Of a stretch of 64,000 bases of DNA, positions 23,567 through 35,951 are shown piece after piece. How positions within the stretch are numbered: position 1 is the first letter of the stretch; every line of letters begins with the position of its first letter. The stretch is from Artocarpus heterophyllus. Its lineage: Eukaryota > Streptophyta > Magnoliopsida > Rosales > Moraceae. The position numbers and the translations under genes are program-made. Below the pieces are notes generated by a model, which was not told the DNA's origin, did no database searches, and was given only the letters and a program-made list of their open reading frames with translations. Location: NCBI GenBank assembly GCA_025403435.1, contig CM046330.1, forward strand, positions 18,560,239-18,624,238. Direction: 5' to 3'.

Positions 23567-24260
23567 TCATCACAGAATTTTCTTATCTTGACAGTGTCAA
23601 ACTACTTGCCATTGTCGAAGACAAGAGAATGTGAGATACCGAAGTGCAAATAGTATTCATCTAAATGAAACTCATATAGTTCAACCCTATGATTGACATA
23701 AAAGCCTTAGCCTCAGCCCATTTGGTGTAGTAGTCTATCGCTACTATAGCAAATTTGAATCCTCCTAACACTATGATGAAGGTTTAATGATGTCAAAATC
23801 GCACCTTGAAAACCGTCAGGGCTTAAGATTTACATCAAGTTCTTGTGCAAAGGTCTAGGCACTTTGGCGTAATGTTAGCATTTATCACACTTTTGTGCAT
23901 ACTTTATTGTTTCTTTCTCAAGGGTCAGCCAATAGACTTTTGTCTCGACGTTTTAGATGCCAATATTTATGCCCATCAAGACTTGATGCACCTTATCCTT
24001 GTCAAAACATAAAAGAAGAGAGGAAGAGTTACCTTGTCGGTAGAGAATCATGTAAATAGGAGAAGACCTATACCGAATTCTCTTTGCTTCTATAAGGTCA
24101 GCTAAAAGCTTCCTTGCTACCAAGTATTTTAAAATAGGGGTTATTCTTTTATCCCCTTGTTGGATAGGCATGACCACATCCTTATCATCCTATCATCGGA
24201 CCTCCAACACCTTAATAAAAACGACGTTAAATAGCTCCAAGTCCTTCAAAGTTGCCAACC
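23567..24260 (-). pseudogene. Tat integrase, 3'-truncated
   Basis: The minus strand shows the N-terminal part (PILKYLVARKLLADLIEAKR, 24177-23953), a zinc-finger stretch, then TKWAEAKAF near 23700 and FGISHSLVFDNGK near 23620. The sequence stops at RKFCDD (about 23570), where the Athila LTR begins. The rest of integrase, any extra ORF and the 3' LTR of this Tat copy are gone. Frames are broken. Confidence 0.8.
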
Positions 24261-24349
24261 AATCTAAGACATTAGCATTTCTATTCTGTGCTCAGGGCAT
24301 CTGTTGAATCTCGTGAGTCTGGAAATTTGTGAGCTCCCTTCTTACCTTC

Positions 24350-25060
24350 TTCAAATATTTTTATCATTTTTATTGTCTTTGGCCTTTACTCATCCTTAAT
24401 TTGATTCATCACAAGCTAAGAGTCGCTATAAATCACCAATGGGTCAACCTTCATGTGGTGGGCAAGACTAAGCCCATCAACGACTATTTAATACTCAACC
24501 ATATTGTTCAATGCACTAAACTTGAACCTGATTACGGTTGTGATCTTATGCTTCTCTAAGTTGATTTGAACCAACCTTGCCTTGGATCCATTTTCAGTGG
24601 AAGGGTCATTGATGTAAAGCTTCCATTTTTGTAGTTCTTCATCTACTTTCATTCTTCCTTTATCTGATTGAGCTATGAACTTAGCCATAATGTCTGTAAG
24701 GGACTAACCTTTGATAACAGTGCAAGGCTTGTACTCTACGTCAAATTGGCTAAGCTCGACTAACCACTTCAAAGGTTGACATGAGGCTTTTGACTTTAGT
24801 AATACTTATCTTAACAAATAATTTGTTAAAACTACAATATTGTGCTCCAAAAAATATTGCTTTAGCTTCTTAGACAACATTATCAATTCTAAGGCCAACT
24901 CTCTATATCTAGATATCTTGTCTCAACAAGGACATGCTTACTTGCATAATACAGTAGGAGTTAGACCTTATTCTCTTCTCAGATCAGAACGAAGCTTTAT
25001 TCATGTTTTGAAACAACAAGATAAATGGAAAGGGTATCTGCTAAAAGACCTTTAGAAAGC
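24350..25060 (-). pseudogene. Tat RNase H domains, broken
   Basis: The second (archaeal-type) RNase H start is clear at 24688-24488: KWKLYINDPSTENGSKA and FSALNNMVEY. The segment to 25060 covers the connection and first RNase H with stops; DVEYKPCTVI-like wording occurs near 24720. The double RNase H is diagnostic of the Tat lineage. Confidence 0.75.
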
Positions 25061-26050
25061 AAAATATTTTTCCTTAAGTATTCCTTGAGATGCTTAAATG
25101 CCTCATCACACTCTGTCGTCTATTCAAACAACTTTCTTCCCTTTAATAACATTGAAAAATAGGACACATTTATCTGTCACTTTCAAAATTAACTTGTTCA
25201 AAGCAATGCCGATACATCCTGTCAACTTATGTACTTCTTTACGTTTCTTAAAGGCCTCCATGTTAAAATGATCATGAATCTTTACTGGATTGGCCTTATC
25301 ACTTCATCTGTTTACCATGAACCCCTAAAAACTTTCTAGAGGTGACCCTAAAGGCACATTTCAAAGGATTTATATTCATGTAATACTTCTTCAATATCTG
25401 GACCATCTCGTCCAGATGGGCCATGAGTTGGCTCAACTTCACATTCTTAACCAACATATTATCAACATATACTTCTATTGTCTTGCCTATTTTCCTAAAA
25501 AACATTTTGTTCATAGGCATTGATACGTTGCCTTGTGTTCTTCAAACCTAAAGGCATTATCATTAACAATATAGATTGCTATCAGCGATGAGTGAGGTGT
25601 GCTTCTGGTCTAGCTAGTGCATGGGAATCTAGTTGTAGCCTAAATAGGCATCCATGAAACTTAACAATTCATGTCTTGCCATTATATCTACTAGCTTCTC
25701 AATCCTTAGAAGTGGAAAACTGTCTTTTGGGCACCCCTTGTTGAGACCATGGAAGTTAACGCAAGTTCTCCACTTCTTGTTTGGCTTGCAAACAAAAGTA
25801 GGATTTGAATTCCAGTCGGGTTATTGGGACTTTGTGATAAAATCATTCTTGATTGACTTGTCGACTTCTTCTCTCAGTGCCTAATATCTCTCTGTGTTCA
25901 TAGGTCTCTATTTTTGTCTCTTTGGGGGGGTAATTTGTATTGATGTTAAACCTATAGCTCATCACCTTTAGGTCTATTCCTTCCATGTGTTTGTTTTTCT
26001 AGGCAAACATTTCGATATTTTCCCTTAAGAATCTAGAAATCTCGTTTGTA
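25061..26050 (-). pseudogene. Tat reverse transcriptase, broken
   Basis: The 25520-25299 frame carries NKMFFRKIGKTIEVYVDNML, where the catalytic YVDD box reads YVDN, so the second aspartate is replaced. It is followed by MNINPLKCAFRVTSRKFLG. Upstream, palm/finger pieces can be read in other frames around 25540-25900. The lost aspartate alone would abolish activity. Opposite-strand ORFs are shadows. Confidence 0.8.
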
Positions 26051-26790
26051 AGTTTCCTAGATAATCTAACTCAATCTCTATTACCCTCATAAGCTCTCGA
26101 TCATCCACCTTGATCTCGACCAGTTCTTCTATGGACTCTGTCCTGGTTTTCTCTCCCTTTAGCTTTGGATATATCTTTGTTGATTAGCCACAAGTTAGCC
26201 ATGTGCATTTCCATTCTCTTAGGTTTGGTATATGTGTGGACCATATCGAAATAGGTGAACCACGACTCATACTTGTTTCCCTTCATCTTGTCAACCCCAT
26301 GTTGCGTAGGGAACTTCCTTTTGGTGCTAGATGGAAGGAATGACCTTTAAAGCTCTAAGGGTTAGCCTTCCTATCATGTTGTTTGCCGCCTTTAACCACC
26401 AAAAAATTAGAGACCACTATGGTTGCTCTAGGCCTCTTTCTAATTATGATAGGTAGCTTGATCATTCCTTTGGAATATGAGTTTGGAGCTATCTGATCTA
26501 GGGAAATTCCCATTTTTTTAAGTAGTCAAGATATTTTATGTTGACTAAGCTCCTATTATCAACCAATATTCGCAAACTATGTAGCTATCAACCATTGCGT
26601 AAATCACCAAAGCATAGTTATGTAAGAAATGAACCCCGTTTGCATCTTCCTTAGAGAAGGTGATCTTTGTTCCTTCAAACCTTGGTGACTTGGTTGGTCT
26701 ACTGGTTAAGAGGTATAGAAACCTTTGTAGGTACTTTTCTTTTGCCATGCAGGCATACTACTTTTGTGTCATCTAGAGTCCCCATTGTGA
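26051..26790 (-). pseudogene. Tat protease and linker, broken
   Basis: 26748-26545 reads FEGTKITFSKEDANGVHFLHN, the conserved start of Tat protease, then YALVIYAMVDSYIV; the active-site segment after it is decayed. 26286-26101 is the protease-RT linker, rich in charged residues. Confidence 0.75.
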
Positions 26791-28690
26791 TAGGGTCACC
26801 CGAAGATGGTATGAATCACCTCAGCAGGGTATGTGTTGTTATCTCGATGGTCATTATCTTGACATTGGTCATCATTTCTCTGATCATCTATACGATTCTT
26901 CCTTTTGACATTCCTCCTATTATTTTTGGGTTTAACTTTGTAATCCTATAGTTGACCTTCATAAATCATCCTTTCAATCTCGTCCTTAAGGTCTACACAT
27001 TTGTTTTGTAATGCCCTACATCAATATAGAACCTATAGTACTTATTAATTCCGGTTCCTATTTAGGAGCTGGACGTTGAAGGTATGGCTTGTCCATGATC
27101 TTAGCATAGATATTATCAATAAGATTGTTGAGATCATGGTATTTGATATACCTTTGATGTGGATGCGGCTTGCCATCTATCGCTTAGCATTATAGGCGAT
27201 AATTGCTTCACTTCCTACATGCCACGGCTGTGGCTCATAGGCCGGTAACTTAGAACTAGTACTCTACAGTTGGGAGTTGTTTCACTTCTTGCCACCTTAT
27301 TGGCTTGTCGCTTGGTTGTTGTTTACGATGGCTCTTTTGAATGAAAGAATTTTTACCTTTTTTTTGTTGATGAAGCTACAAGTTCTCTCCAAAAACTCCC
27401 TATAAGTCTTCGCCCTATTATTGTCGAGTTCATCTCGGAATGGGATGTCTGTATACAAGCTATTGAATGCTCCTATAAGGGCGACATCTTCATAGATGTT
27501 CTCCATCAAGGCCACTTCCTGCATGAACCTTGTCAGCTAATGTTTCAAGGATTCATTTAGGTTTTTGAGTTAGGAAGTTAAGGTTTTCCTTTAATGATAA
27601 TAAAGCTCGTACACCAACAATTTGGTTTAAGAATGCCATTTTAAGGTCATCAAAGCACATAATACTGTTAAGCTTCAATGTCATAAACCAACACCTTACC
27701 TATCCATTTAATTTCTAACTAAAGGCTTGGCATATAACTTCTTCAAGTACTCCATAGAACACCATGTGGGATTCATAAATCTGGATGTGATCACCTAGAT
27801 CTATCAGTCCTTTGTAAATAGGCATCTAAGACTGTTTAAATTTCTTTGGAAGAGGCATGCTCATAATTTCTAGAGTAAATGGATGAAGGTAAGTAATCTC
27901 TTTTCCCTTACAGACATCGAGCTTAGTCTCCAAGTCCTTGACTTGTCTGACTAGTTGTCTTATAACTTGCACAGGGGGACCTAAAGTGGCTTGGAGTTGT
28001 TGGTTCAGTTGTTGCTGTTGGGTGGCCTATGAATTATAGGTTGTTGGTCGACTGGGGTTAGGTTGATGGGATTTGGGTTTTGACATAATGAAATAGTTAG
28101 TTGGCATAGACTTGTTGCCTCTATTCTGAATAAAAATGCATCAGCATCCGTTGTGTATTATCTTAGTGGCAAAGGTGGAACGCCAGTCGGGTTCTACCTT
28201 TGTAGATTTATCCCCTGGTTTTAGTCATGTGCACCACAGCGCCTCAGCTACCTATAGAGTTTGCTACCTGTTTTGATTTCTTTTAGTGGTCTTGCAATTG
28301 CCCTCAGGGGTCACTTGCTAGCCACCATTGTTAGGTTACCAGGAACGTTCCCTTTGTTTATCGCGTCATCACCTACATTGTTTCTATTTCAACCTTGGAT
28401 TTGATCGAGGGCCGCCAAGATTCTTTCAAGCATGCCATTCACCCGTTCCACCTTCTGCTCCAAAATGATGGTTCGTGAGAGTTGCTTCCTCTACCTCGAT
28501 TTGACAGATCCACCGCATCCTGCACTCTCCTAATAGCAGGATTATTGTTATTGTTCCGTTGATCAGTAATGTTGTCACTAGGCTTGTTGTTTCTAGTGTG
28601 TGTGGTGGTCACCATGGTCTGATTTCCTCAAGTTCTTCTTTTTGCTGTTATGGAAAATCAAAATGAAAGGATCTAGGTCCTTCTTTTAAC
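26791..28690 (-). pseudogene. Tat gag, broken
   Basis: 27524-27297 carries the capsid C-terminal wording (YEDVALIGAFNSLYTDIPFRDEL and EFLERTCSFINKKK). Adjacent broken frames between 27525 and 28100 give QPLQATLGPPVQV-like and nearby capsid pieces. The N-terminal part near 28400-28640 has a MLERILAALDQIQG-like piece. The transcript leader starts at about 28690. Spacing fits a Tat gag of about 600 codons. Confidence 0.65.
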
Positions 28691-29170
28691 GCCAATTGTT
28701 GACGGTGGAATTTTGCCAAAAAACTATAAGAAAACAATTCCATCTCAACAATTCTATCTCAATTTATACATAAAATGAATGCAGAAAGGTAAACAACATG
28801 AGAGGTTTTATAGTGGCTCACTTATGAAAAGCTACATCCACTTTAAAGAGGATGAGAAAAATTTACTAATTTTGGAAGAAAATACACATACCAAAATGCT
28901 CAATATGAAACTTAGGGCCAATTTGATGTTTTTGATCCCCCCTCCCCCAATCACATTTATAGCCCTTTACAAGTAACTCAAATAAATATATTCACAAAAT
29001 CAGGGTATTATCTCTTTTCCATATGAATTAATCACCCTGATTAACGTAATCTTCAAGATAGAGAAAATGTGGTAATTTTTGAATTTGAATTCAAATTAGA
29101 CTATTCATCGAATCTAATCATATCGTTATCTCAACTTCATGCTATCTATCAATATCTTGCCCGTGCAAAG
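28691..29170 (-). repeat. Partial 5' LTR of the Tat remnant
   Basis: On the minus strand, GTCAACA ends the LTR (TG at 28697 on the plus strand), followed by ATTGGCGTTAAAAG, a decayed form of the ATTGGCGCCG primer site found in many Tat elements. The LTR runs right to 29170, is cut by solo LTR B2 and probably continues after 31206. Its outer end was not found. Confidence 0.55.
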
Positions 29171-31201
29171 TGTTAGAAAAATAATATGTAGTAGAATTTT
29201 AAAATTTTTTATATTAGAGTATTTTCCAAAAACACAAGTTTCAGATGCTATATGCATAAATTAACCAGATCTTACTAACCTTTATATGCTAGAGAACTCC
29301 TGCAATCCGTGAAGAGATAACATTCTAGAAGAGCCTCAACCAACTGGTCTTCTTTGCTATTCTCTATCCACGATCGGAGTGAGTGTGAGCTCACACATAC
29401 AGCTCTTCCACCAGCCGACTCTTCTTCCAACCAATTGAGAGAACCCAAAACTAGTGTTCGTGATTTGTAAACAAGAGCTCTTAGTTAGCTTTCAGAATCT
29501 CACTAGTAGAGTTTCACTCTTAATCTCTTAATTGATCTAAATGATAATGAGACTCACTCCCCTTTTTATAGAGATTGGGCCCATGAGTCAGTCCTTATCA
29601 GATAAGAGCTCAAAAATTCGAAACAAATTCAAATCAGAATCAATATCTAATAAAATCTACGTGTAAAACGCGTGATGAAAAATCCTACGGTCGGCAGGCC
29701 GAACTAGCAGATCGGGCTGCCAAACCTGTCCCATCGACAGGCCAAAGTTTAAGATCAGCCTACCAAAATTACGATTTTTTATCTTTGCGAATCTTTATTT
29801 TCCATCCGATATTCTAGTGATAGAGCCTTAGTTTCAATTCAAATAACCCAATAACAGATAAGTTATCTGATTAAAACAGTCATATCTAGATAATCTTTAG
29901 GAAAATAAATATTCTTGATAATTTAACAAGTTTATCTTGAATTAATTCAAAATTAATCCAACCGATAAACCAACATGAATTATCTGATCTCGATAATTCA
30001 ACAAGTTTATCTTAAATTAATTTTATCACAAAACTAATTCAACTAATAAACAAACATGAATTATTTGATTTTTACCGAATCTCAGCCAATCTGATAAATC
30101 TTACATAAGTCACCAATTATTGAAAAAACACGTCGTATCATTACAGGATTTTTGTGAGCTAGCGAAGGGGACCAAATGGACCTGTATAGTTCAAGCTCCC
30201 GATAATTATGAAAGCCAATATTCCAGATATACATTTCATAATTATCAACTCTAACGCTACTCCACTAAAAGCTTGAAATTGTACTCTCGAACTATATAGA
30301 ATTACAAAGCCCGCATAGCTAAGTCTCCATGACATATCATAATGTATCGTATCCCCATGGGGTTATCCATAATCGACTTAAGGACAAGTTCTGTCTTACC
30401 TTTCTGACTATTTTTATCTTACGTTTCATTATCTCATCATCGAAAAACTTACCATCTAAAGACAGTATACCATTTGGTTACACCTATGTATCTAAATGGT
30501 TGAGCACTCTAGTTTTCTAATATAGGATAACACATATAAGAGAATATCACTACTCCTAAAGAGGAGTTATGGATTCTATATCTATGAATAACAGGTCTAC
30601 GCTATCAAAAGTCATGCCTCCAATGTATCGGCATGCGTGTCACTATTAAAATATGGGTGCCACCTTTTGGTACATCAAAAAACACAAGTCAAGACAAAGG
30701 GCCCATTTTGTCATCTCAAGATTAAGATACACTACAAATGATTGTCTAAAGTAAATTACTTTGTCAAAATAGAATTATCAATCCAAATCAACTAACTTTA
30801 TGTCCTGATCTAACACATTGTCACCTATGACAATGTGTTAATGTTTCTATTCGCGGAGTCCACCGCCGATGGCCACGAAAAACCATCTCCCAATAGAGAT
30901 ATAGACAACACAACAATCTTTACATGAATAAAGCGCCCAACTTTATTCCCTCGATTACGGATCTTATGATTTAGACTATCACCTTAAGAATCGTGTCTTC
31001 CGCATAATCTGTCCATCATATGCCTAATTCTTAAATGTTTAGGCCGACAGTCTCAGATTATTGTTTGCTTAACATACATTTAACAAATATGATCGTAAAG
31101 AGGATAAGATTTGATATATAAATAATAAATAAATTCTTTATTGATAAAAATGCCTCCAAAAATATATTACATTTTACTCCTTAAAGCATACACGTCTAAC
31201 A
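29171..31201 (-). repeat. Solo LTR, family B copy 2
   Basis: A 2031-bp segment with TGTTAGA and TCTAACA ends, flanked by CAAAG (29166-29170) and TAAAG (31202-31206), a 4-of-5 match. It is colinear with 18239-20325 but has a single copy of the 188-bp unit. On the minus strand a TATA box (TATAAAAAGG, 29561-29570) precedes a leader, supporting minus orientation. It has GGCAGGCC-type repeats at 29689-29770. Confidence 0.88.
29561..29570 (-). promoter_or_regulatory. TATA box of LTR family B
   Basis: It reads TATAAAAAGG on the minus strand. In copy 1 the same place is mutated to CTATGAATAGG. It divides the LTR into about 1.6 kb of U3 and 0.4 kb of R-U5. Confidence 0.55.
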
Positions 31202-31206
31202 TAAAG

Positions 31207-34200
31207 GAACTTGCAAGTCTTCTTCATTAGTTAGCCTTGGCCTCCACACTGGCACCATATCTTTAAACTTGATCTTCTGGCCTAGCCCATTAGATCACCG
31301 AGATTTGCCACAATAATTGGTATTATCCTATCCTACATGTCCTTCTTCAATTTGAAACTTCCAAAGTCTACTAATGAAAAGGAAAACACCTAACCTGATT
31401 CTACTCAAAAGATGGTACAATCATTGCTTATATCACCATACTCCTAATGCCGCAAACGACACAACATGTTGATCGAACAACAATCTGTGGAGTATCAAAC
31501 CCTAAATACAGCTACCTTGAGAAGAGAAGAATGAAAGATATTCTAAGCCTTACACCAGCAATTGATGGTAACCTTATACATATATATTATAGAGTTGTTC
31601 AACGTTATTTATTATGTAATATTTATGGCTTTTTTTGTACGGTAGGTAATATAAATATATATGCACGCGCGCGTGTACGTGTGTGTGTGTTTTTACTGTG
31701 ATGAAAAGGTTAACGGAGCCCTTAATTTATTCATATTTCGAAAAGATTAATTGCACATTTGGATCAAGCCAATCGTTATCATCTCATTAGTGATAGAAGG
31801 GTGTTCCATCGTGATATGACAGGACTACATGTTTATATTTTTAATTATTTTAATTAATTGTTATTATTTGATAATTGACTAGAGTACATGTTGTCTAAGA
31901 GATAGACATTAAGAACTTGGCTTATGAAAAGCTGCGACGTGGAACCCTAAATGTTACAAGGAGAGAGAGAGAGAGACAGTCGGACATATAAAAACCTGAG
32001 AACGTAGAACCCCAAATGTTAAAAGGAGAGAGAGACAATCGGACAAGTGCATTGAATATTAATCTAATTTGGATAATTCTCATTTATTTATGCTAGCCGT
32101 AAGTCTCTTTCACTATCCTTTGAAATTCCAAGCGAAAAGGCCGATAACAAAAGTTAAAATCATCATATATGTCCATTGAACTATAACTTGATCATGTTTA
32201 AATTATTCTTATCAACTTATGGGTGTTAATCAAGTTGGAATAAGTTATATATTCGCTTGATGCTAGTTGCTCTCTTTCTTCATGCAAAAAACATGTATAC
32301 AAAAATTTTAAAAAAGTACAACGAAGGGAAGGCTCTTATTTTAAAAAATAAAAAATAAAAATAAAATTATACTATAAGTAGTATAATTGATTTTGATAGA
32401 ATCTAAATTCACTACTAACTTTTCCTTTAACTTTTTTTTAAAACCTTTAGTAATTTTTGTGGACAAGAACTCGGCTGCATCTCATTTCCCTATCCAGCTA
32501 TCTCTCTTATTTTCTATTCTAGTAACATTTTTCTATCCCCTCTTATTACATTTGAGGTGACTAGCTGGATATAGACGACCCCATCATCTAACCTGCAGTA
32601 GACAATTAGAGTAGAATAACTCACCAAAGACATGTAACAGGACGTTTTTTTCACAAGTTTGGATTAAAAAAAAATTAATTCAAACTAATTTTGTTACTAA
32701 CATCTTCTCACAAAAGTGATTTTTTTTAGTTTTAATTCAAATTAAAAATTTAACAGATAAAATTAAATAGCCTTTAATCAGTCTTTTATCAGAACACTCT
32801 TTATATACATACCTCCTAATTTAGTGTGATTATTTAATGTTTACAAACCAACATTTGCGTACGAATCCTGACTTACAATAAAGGATCCTAAATAGCATGC
32901 CAAGCTGAAAACAAGACAAGATTTGTGGGCTATCTTTTTGTTTTTAATTTATCTATTCCCTTTTATTTTAGTATATGTAAGCACTAGTCAAGGGAACTTT
33001 TTTTATTATATAGATTCTTGCGGCTGGAAGACAAAAGAAAATTTGCATGGAATTTGCAGCTTTTAAAAAAGTGTTGCCACTTAATAAAGTGGGGAGATAC
33101 GTAATGCAAATTAGAATAAAATTAGGTAAAATTGTGCAGCATGCTGCACCTTTCTATTGCTATCACATGCGTCTGTATATTTTAATAAAGGTATTATAAA
33201 AATAAACAATTGTAGGGTCTAGTCTCATGTGACTAAGAAAATATATATTATGTATAATGTGGTTTGTTTTCTACTTAAGTTCTTATATGGAATCACCTTG
33301 CGTCAAATTTAAGCAACTCAATTTATGAAAGTGAAAAAGTGGAAATCTTAGGTGTTATTTGGCATTGATACTGAAAAAGTCTTTTGTTTTTTAAAATAGA
33401 GCAATTTTAAAAAATAAATAGTGGCGTTTGGCATTTGTTTTCAAAGAACAGTTTTAAAAAACCAAAAAAAAAAAACAACAACAATAAGAACAATTTGCTA
33501 TTTTCCAGTGTTCTCTGAGAACAAGAATTAAATCTAACAATTTATGAGAGTGAAATGTAGGAATCTTAGATATTACACCACAAACTCAAAGAAAAAAAAC
33601 AAATTAAAGAGTTGGGAGGATTTTCGCTTTAATTGCACGCCAAAGAATTGGAACATAGTGCAGTACCAAAATCATAATAAAATTTGAGGGCGAGGAGAGC
33701 TTGAAAGGGCCATATAGGCTCAAACAAACCATGATTCTCAGACCAGAAAATTCCATCAGCAAACTTGTTTAATCCAACAAAAAAAAGGGGAAAATAGGTA
33801 ACCAAAAGAAAAAGAAAATTAAAATGATTACTTCGACCGACCATTGAGTCATATGGTCCCATTACTTCTGTTTACAAAGACAGACAACTCAATGAGACCC
33901 ACAAATCTACAAAGGACGATGAGCCTTCAATTTCGTATAATAATAGCTCAGGCACAGAAAAAAAAAAAAAAACGCCATCTCATAAAGGGACAAGCCTTTA
34001 ATATGACCCACCCCCATGAGCTTCAAATCTGTAAAACTATCACACTTCTTTTTCCAGCTTCTTAATCGAAATACCCCTGGCCCGCTGAAGAAAGAGAGAG
34101 AATATTTCCCTTCTTCTTTTCATTTTTGTCTTTTTTCCTTTTCTTTTTATTTGCAAATTCTCAACGGCTATAATTTTCACATGGACCCAAATACTTTATG

Positions 34201-34295
34201 TATACAAAACTAGAGGAATAAATAAATATAATTGCTTAATTATTTGACCTAAGGGTATGTATGTGCATTACTATTCAAACTTAATTACGTATCCA
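31207..34295. other. Intergenic DNA without supported genes
   Basis: The first 300 bp may be the outer part of the Tat LTR. Then comes AT-rich single-copy-like sequence with a CG/TG dinucleotide run (31664-31692), a 65-bp tandem repeat (31937-32046) and a pair of 40-bp direct repeats at about 33318 and 33537 around an A/T-rich insertion with two TTTGGCATT motifs. ORFs up to 84 codons lack any recognisable domain or codon pattern. Confidence 0.5.
31937..32046. repeat. 65-bp imperfect tandem repeat
   Basis: ACGTGGAACCCTAAATGTTA and ACGTAGAACCCCAAATGTTA start the two units at 31937 and 32002. Each continues with a GA-rich tract and CARTCGGACA. Confidence 0.8.
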
Positions 34296-34439
34296 TTATT
34301 ATTATTTTTTTTTATTTGAAGATGAAACTAAATTTCATTAAAGCAAAGCTAAGTCATTACACACTTCCACCGAGATATCGATAGGGATCTCAGTAAACTA
34401 GATCTTTGACATGTCAGAAAACAAAGCCAACTTAGCTAA

Positions 34440-34823
34440 CTAATGAGCCACACTATTACAAGTACGAGGGCAGAATAGAACTCGTGTACCACCAAGATCC
34501 TTTAGAAGGACTTGAACATCAAGGAGTACTGGACCCTCTATACTGAACTCAAAATCGCTATGCAAAGCTTCTACAACTTCCTTTGCGTCAGTCTCCACCT
34601 CTGCTATCTGGCAGCCCAATTGTTGAACAATTCTCAAGCACTCACAAAGTGCAATGGTTTCAGCTGTTTTAAGAGATAAACTTCCTGTCATTTTGAGAGA
34701 AATGGTTGCCAACACCTCTCCTTTATAAATCCGCTGAGGCTGTGACCATCTATTAATGGGTTGAGCTTCGTTATACTTCTGAAGGAAAATGGCGGCACTC
34801 TTTAGAATTTTTTTGGCTGACAT
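34440..34823 (-). pseudogene. LINE C-terminal RNase H-like domain
   Basis: An open frame of 127 codons carries GEVLATISLKMTGSLSLKTA, ALCECLRIVQQLGCQIAEVE and TDAKEVVEAL, ending with CPRTCNSVAH. This is the RVT_3-type RNase H found at the end of plant LINE ORF2 and in related domesticated proteins. The upstream ATG is internal; it belongs to the same ORF2 as the segments at 34985 and 35561. Confidence 0.85.
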
Positions 34824-34984
34824 TGTCCGCCTCCATGTACAACTAGGTTCCTTTTATGCCAAACATTCCAAAGGACAATAAAAAACTATTCAGAGTCTTC
34901 TCTGCTCAAGGTCCTGCTCATAAGTAAATAAAAGTCCATACCGGAGCCACCCCTGAGCTAATTAATTTCACCACAATAAATGGA

Positions 34985-35179
34985 TTATTGCCAGACAGCC
35001 GCGCTAGAGAAACACTCTATCAAAGCGTGATGAGCTGATTCTATTGCAGCTTGACAACGGCGGCAATCCTTCTGCACTTGAATGCCTCTCTTAGCTAAAG
35101 TGGTCTCAACAGGTAGAATATCTTGGCACAACCTCCATATAAAAATTTTGATTTTATTAGGGATGTTTAGATTCCACAA
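34985..35179 (-). pseudogene. LINE zf-RVT domain
   Basis: MWNLNIPNKIKIFIWRLCQD, then CRRCQAAIESAHHALIECFS gives the C-x2-C...H...C pattern of the zf-RVT domain between RT and RNase H. A linker to 34823 is decayed. Confidence 0.85.
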
Positions 35180-35560
35180 TCTAGACCACCAGTCTGTATA
35201 ACTTTATCGATTCGAACTACTTCCTTCAGAAAGATTTTTCCTAGCTCTCCAGTAACCTGACTTGACGGAGTACTTGCCTTTCCTGTCATAATGCCAAACT
35301 AGCTTGTCTGGTCTCGGGATAAGACCAATAAGGGTGCTCAACACTAACTGACTATCCTCTTTCCAAAACATGTCCCTAACCAGATTTTAATTCCACCATC
35401 TCTCATTTGGTATCAACGAGAATTATAAACTCTAGCATCCCAAATTGAGTTGTTTTGGTGTGATTATTTTGAAAGTTGAAGGTCACAGTATCCAAGGATC
35501 TTCAAAAATTCTAATTGTAGCGCTATCACCGACTCTCCGCTTAAGGCCTTTTGAAAGCAG

Positions 35561-35794
35561 TTAATTTCCCCATATTAGGCTCCGCCACAAATAGGAGCAG
35601 TTATTAGTGACCGTAGCCTCAAGAAATGTTGCATGAGGAAAATATTTTGCTTTTAATATTTTATTACAAAGAGAATCAGGCTTAAGTAAAGGTCGCCACC
35701 CCTGTTTTGCAACTAGAGCCTTATTGAAAGCCTTTAAATCCCGAAAGCCAAGATCACTGTCCTTCTTGGAACGACACATTTTGCTCCATCTCAC
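35561..35794 (-). pseudogene. LINE RT-to-zf-RVT connection
   Basis: This carries the conserved wording GFRDLKAFNKALVAKQGWR, then SLCNKILKAKYFP and CSYLWRSLIWG, standard after the plant LINE RT. It ends in a stop; 35180-35560 continues in broken frames. Confidence 0.85.
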
Positions 35795-35951
35795 CTAATG
35801 CATCTTCTTCTTCTTCTTTTTCGAGTTAAACTCCCCAACAAAAAAGGGGCAATCATGGAGTGTAAATCATAGTGCACGTGGGAATAGCTTGAGCTATAGC
35901 ATTAATTAAGACCTGTTTACCTCGTACTGAAAAAAGTTTCCTCCACCACCT

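Noticed and set aside
18239..31201. One 13-kb LTR element with the two family B LTRs as its ends
   Set aside because: Each LTR has its own target duplication, and Athila protease sequence continues across the first one. The internal DNA belongs to two other gypsy remnants.
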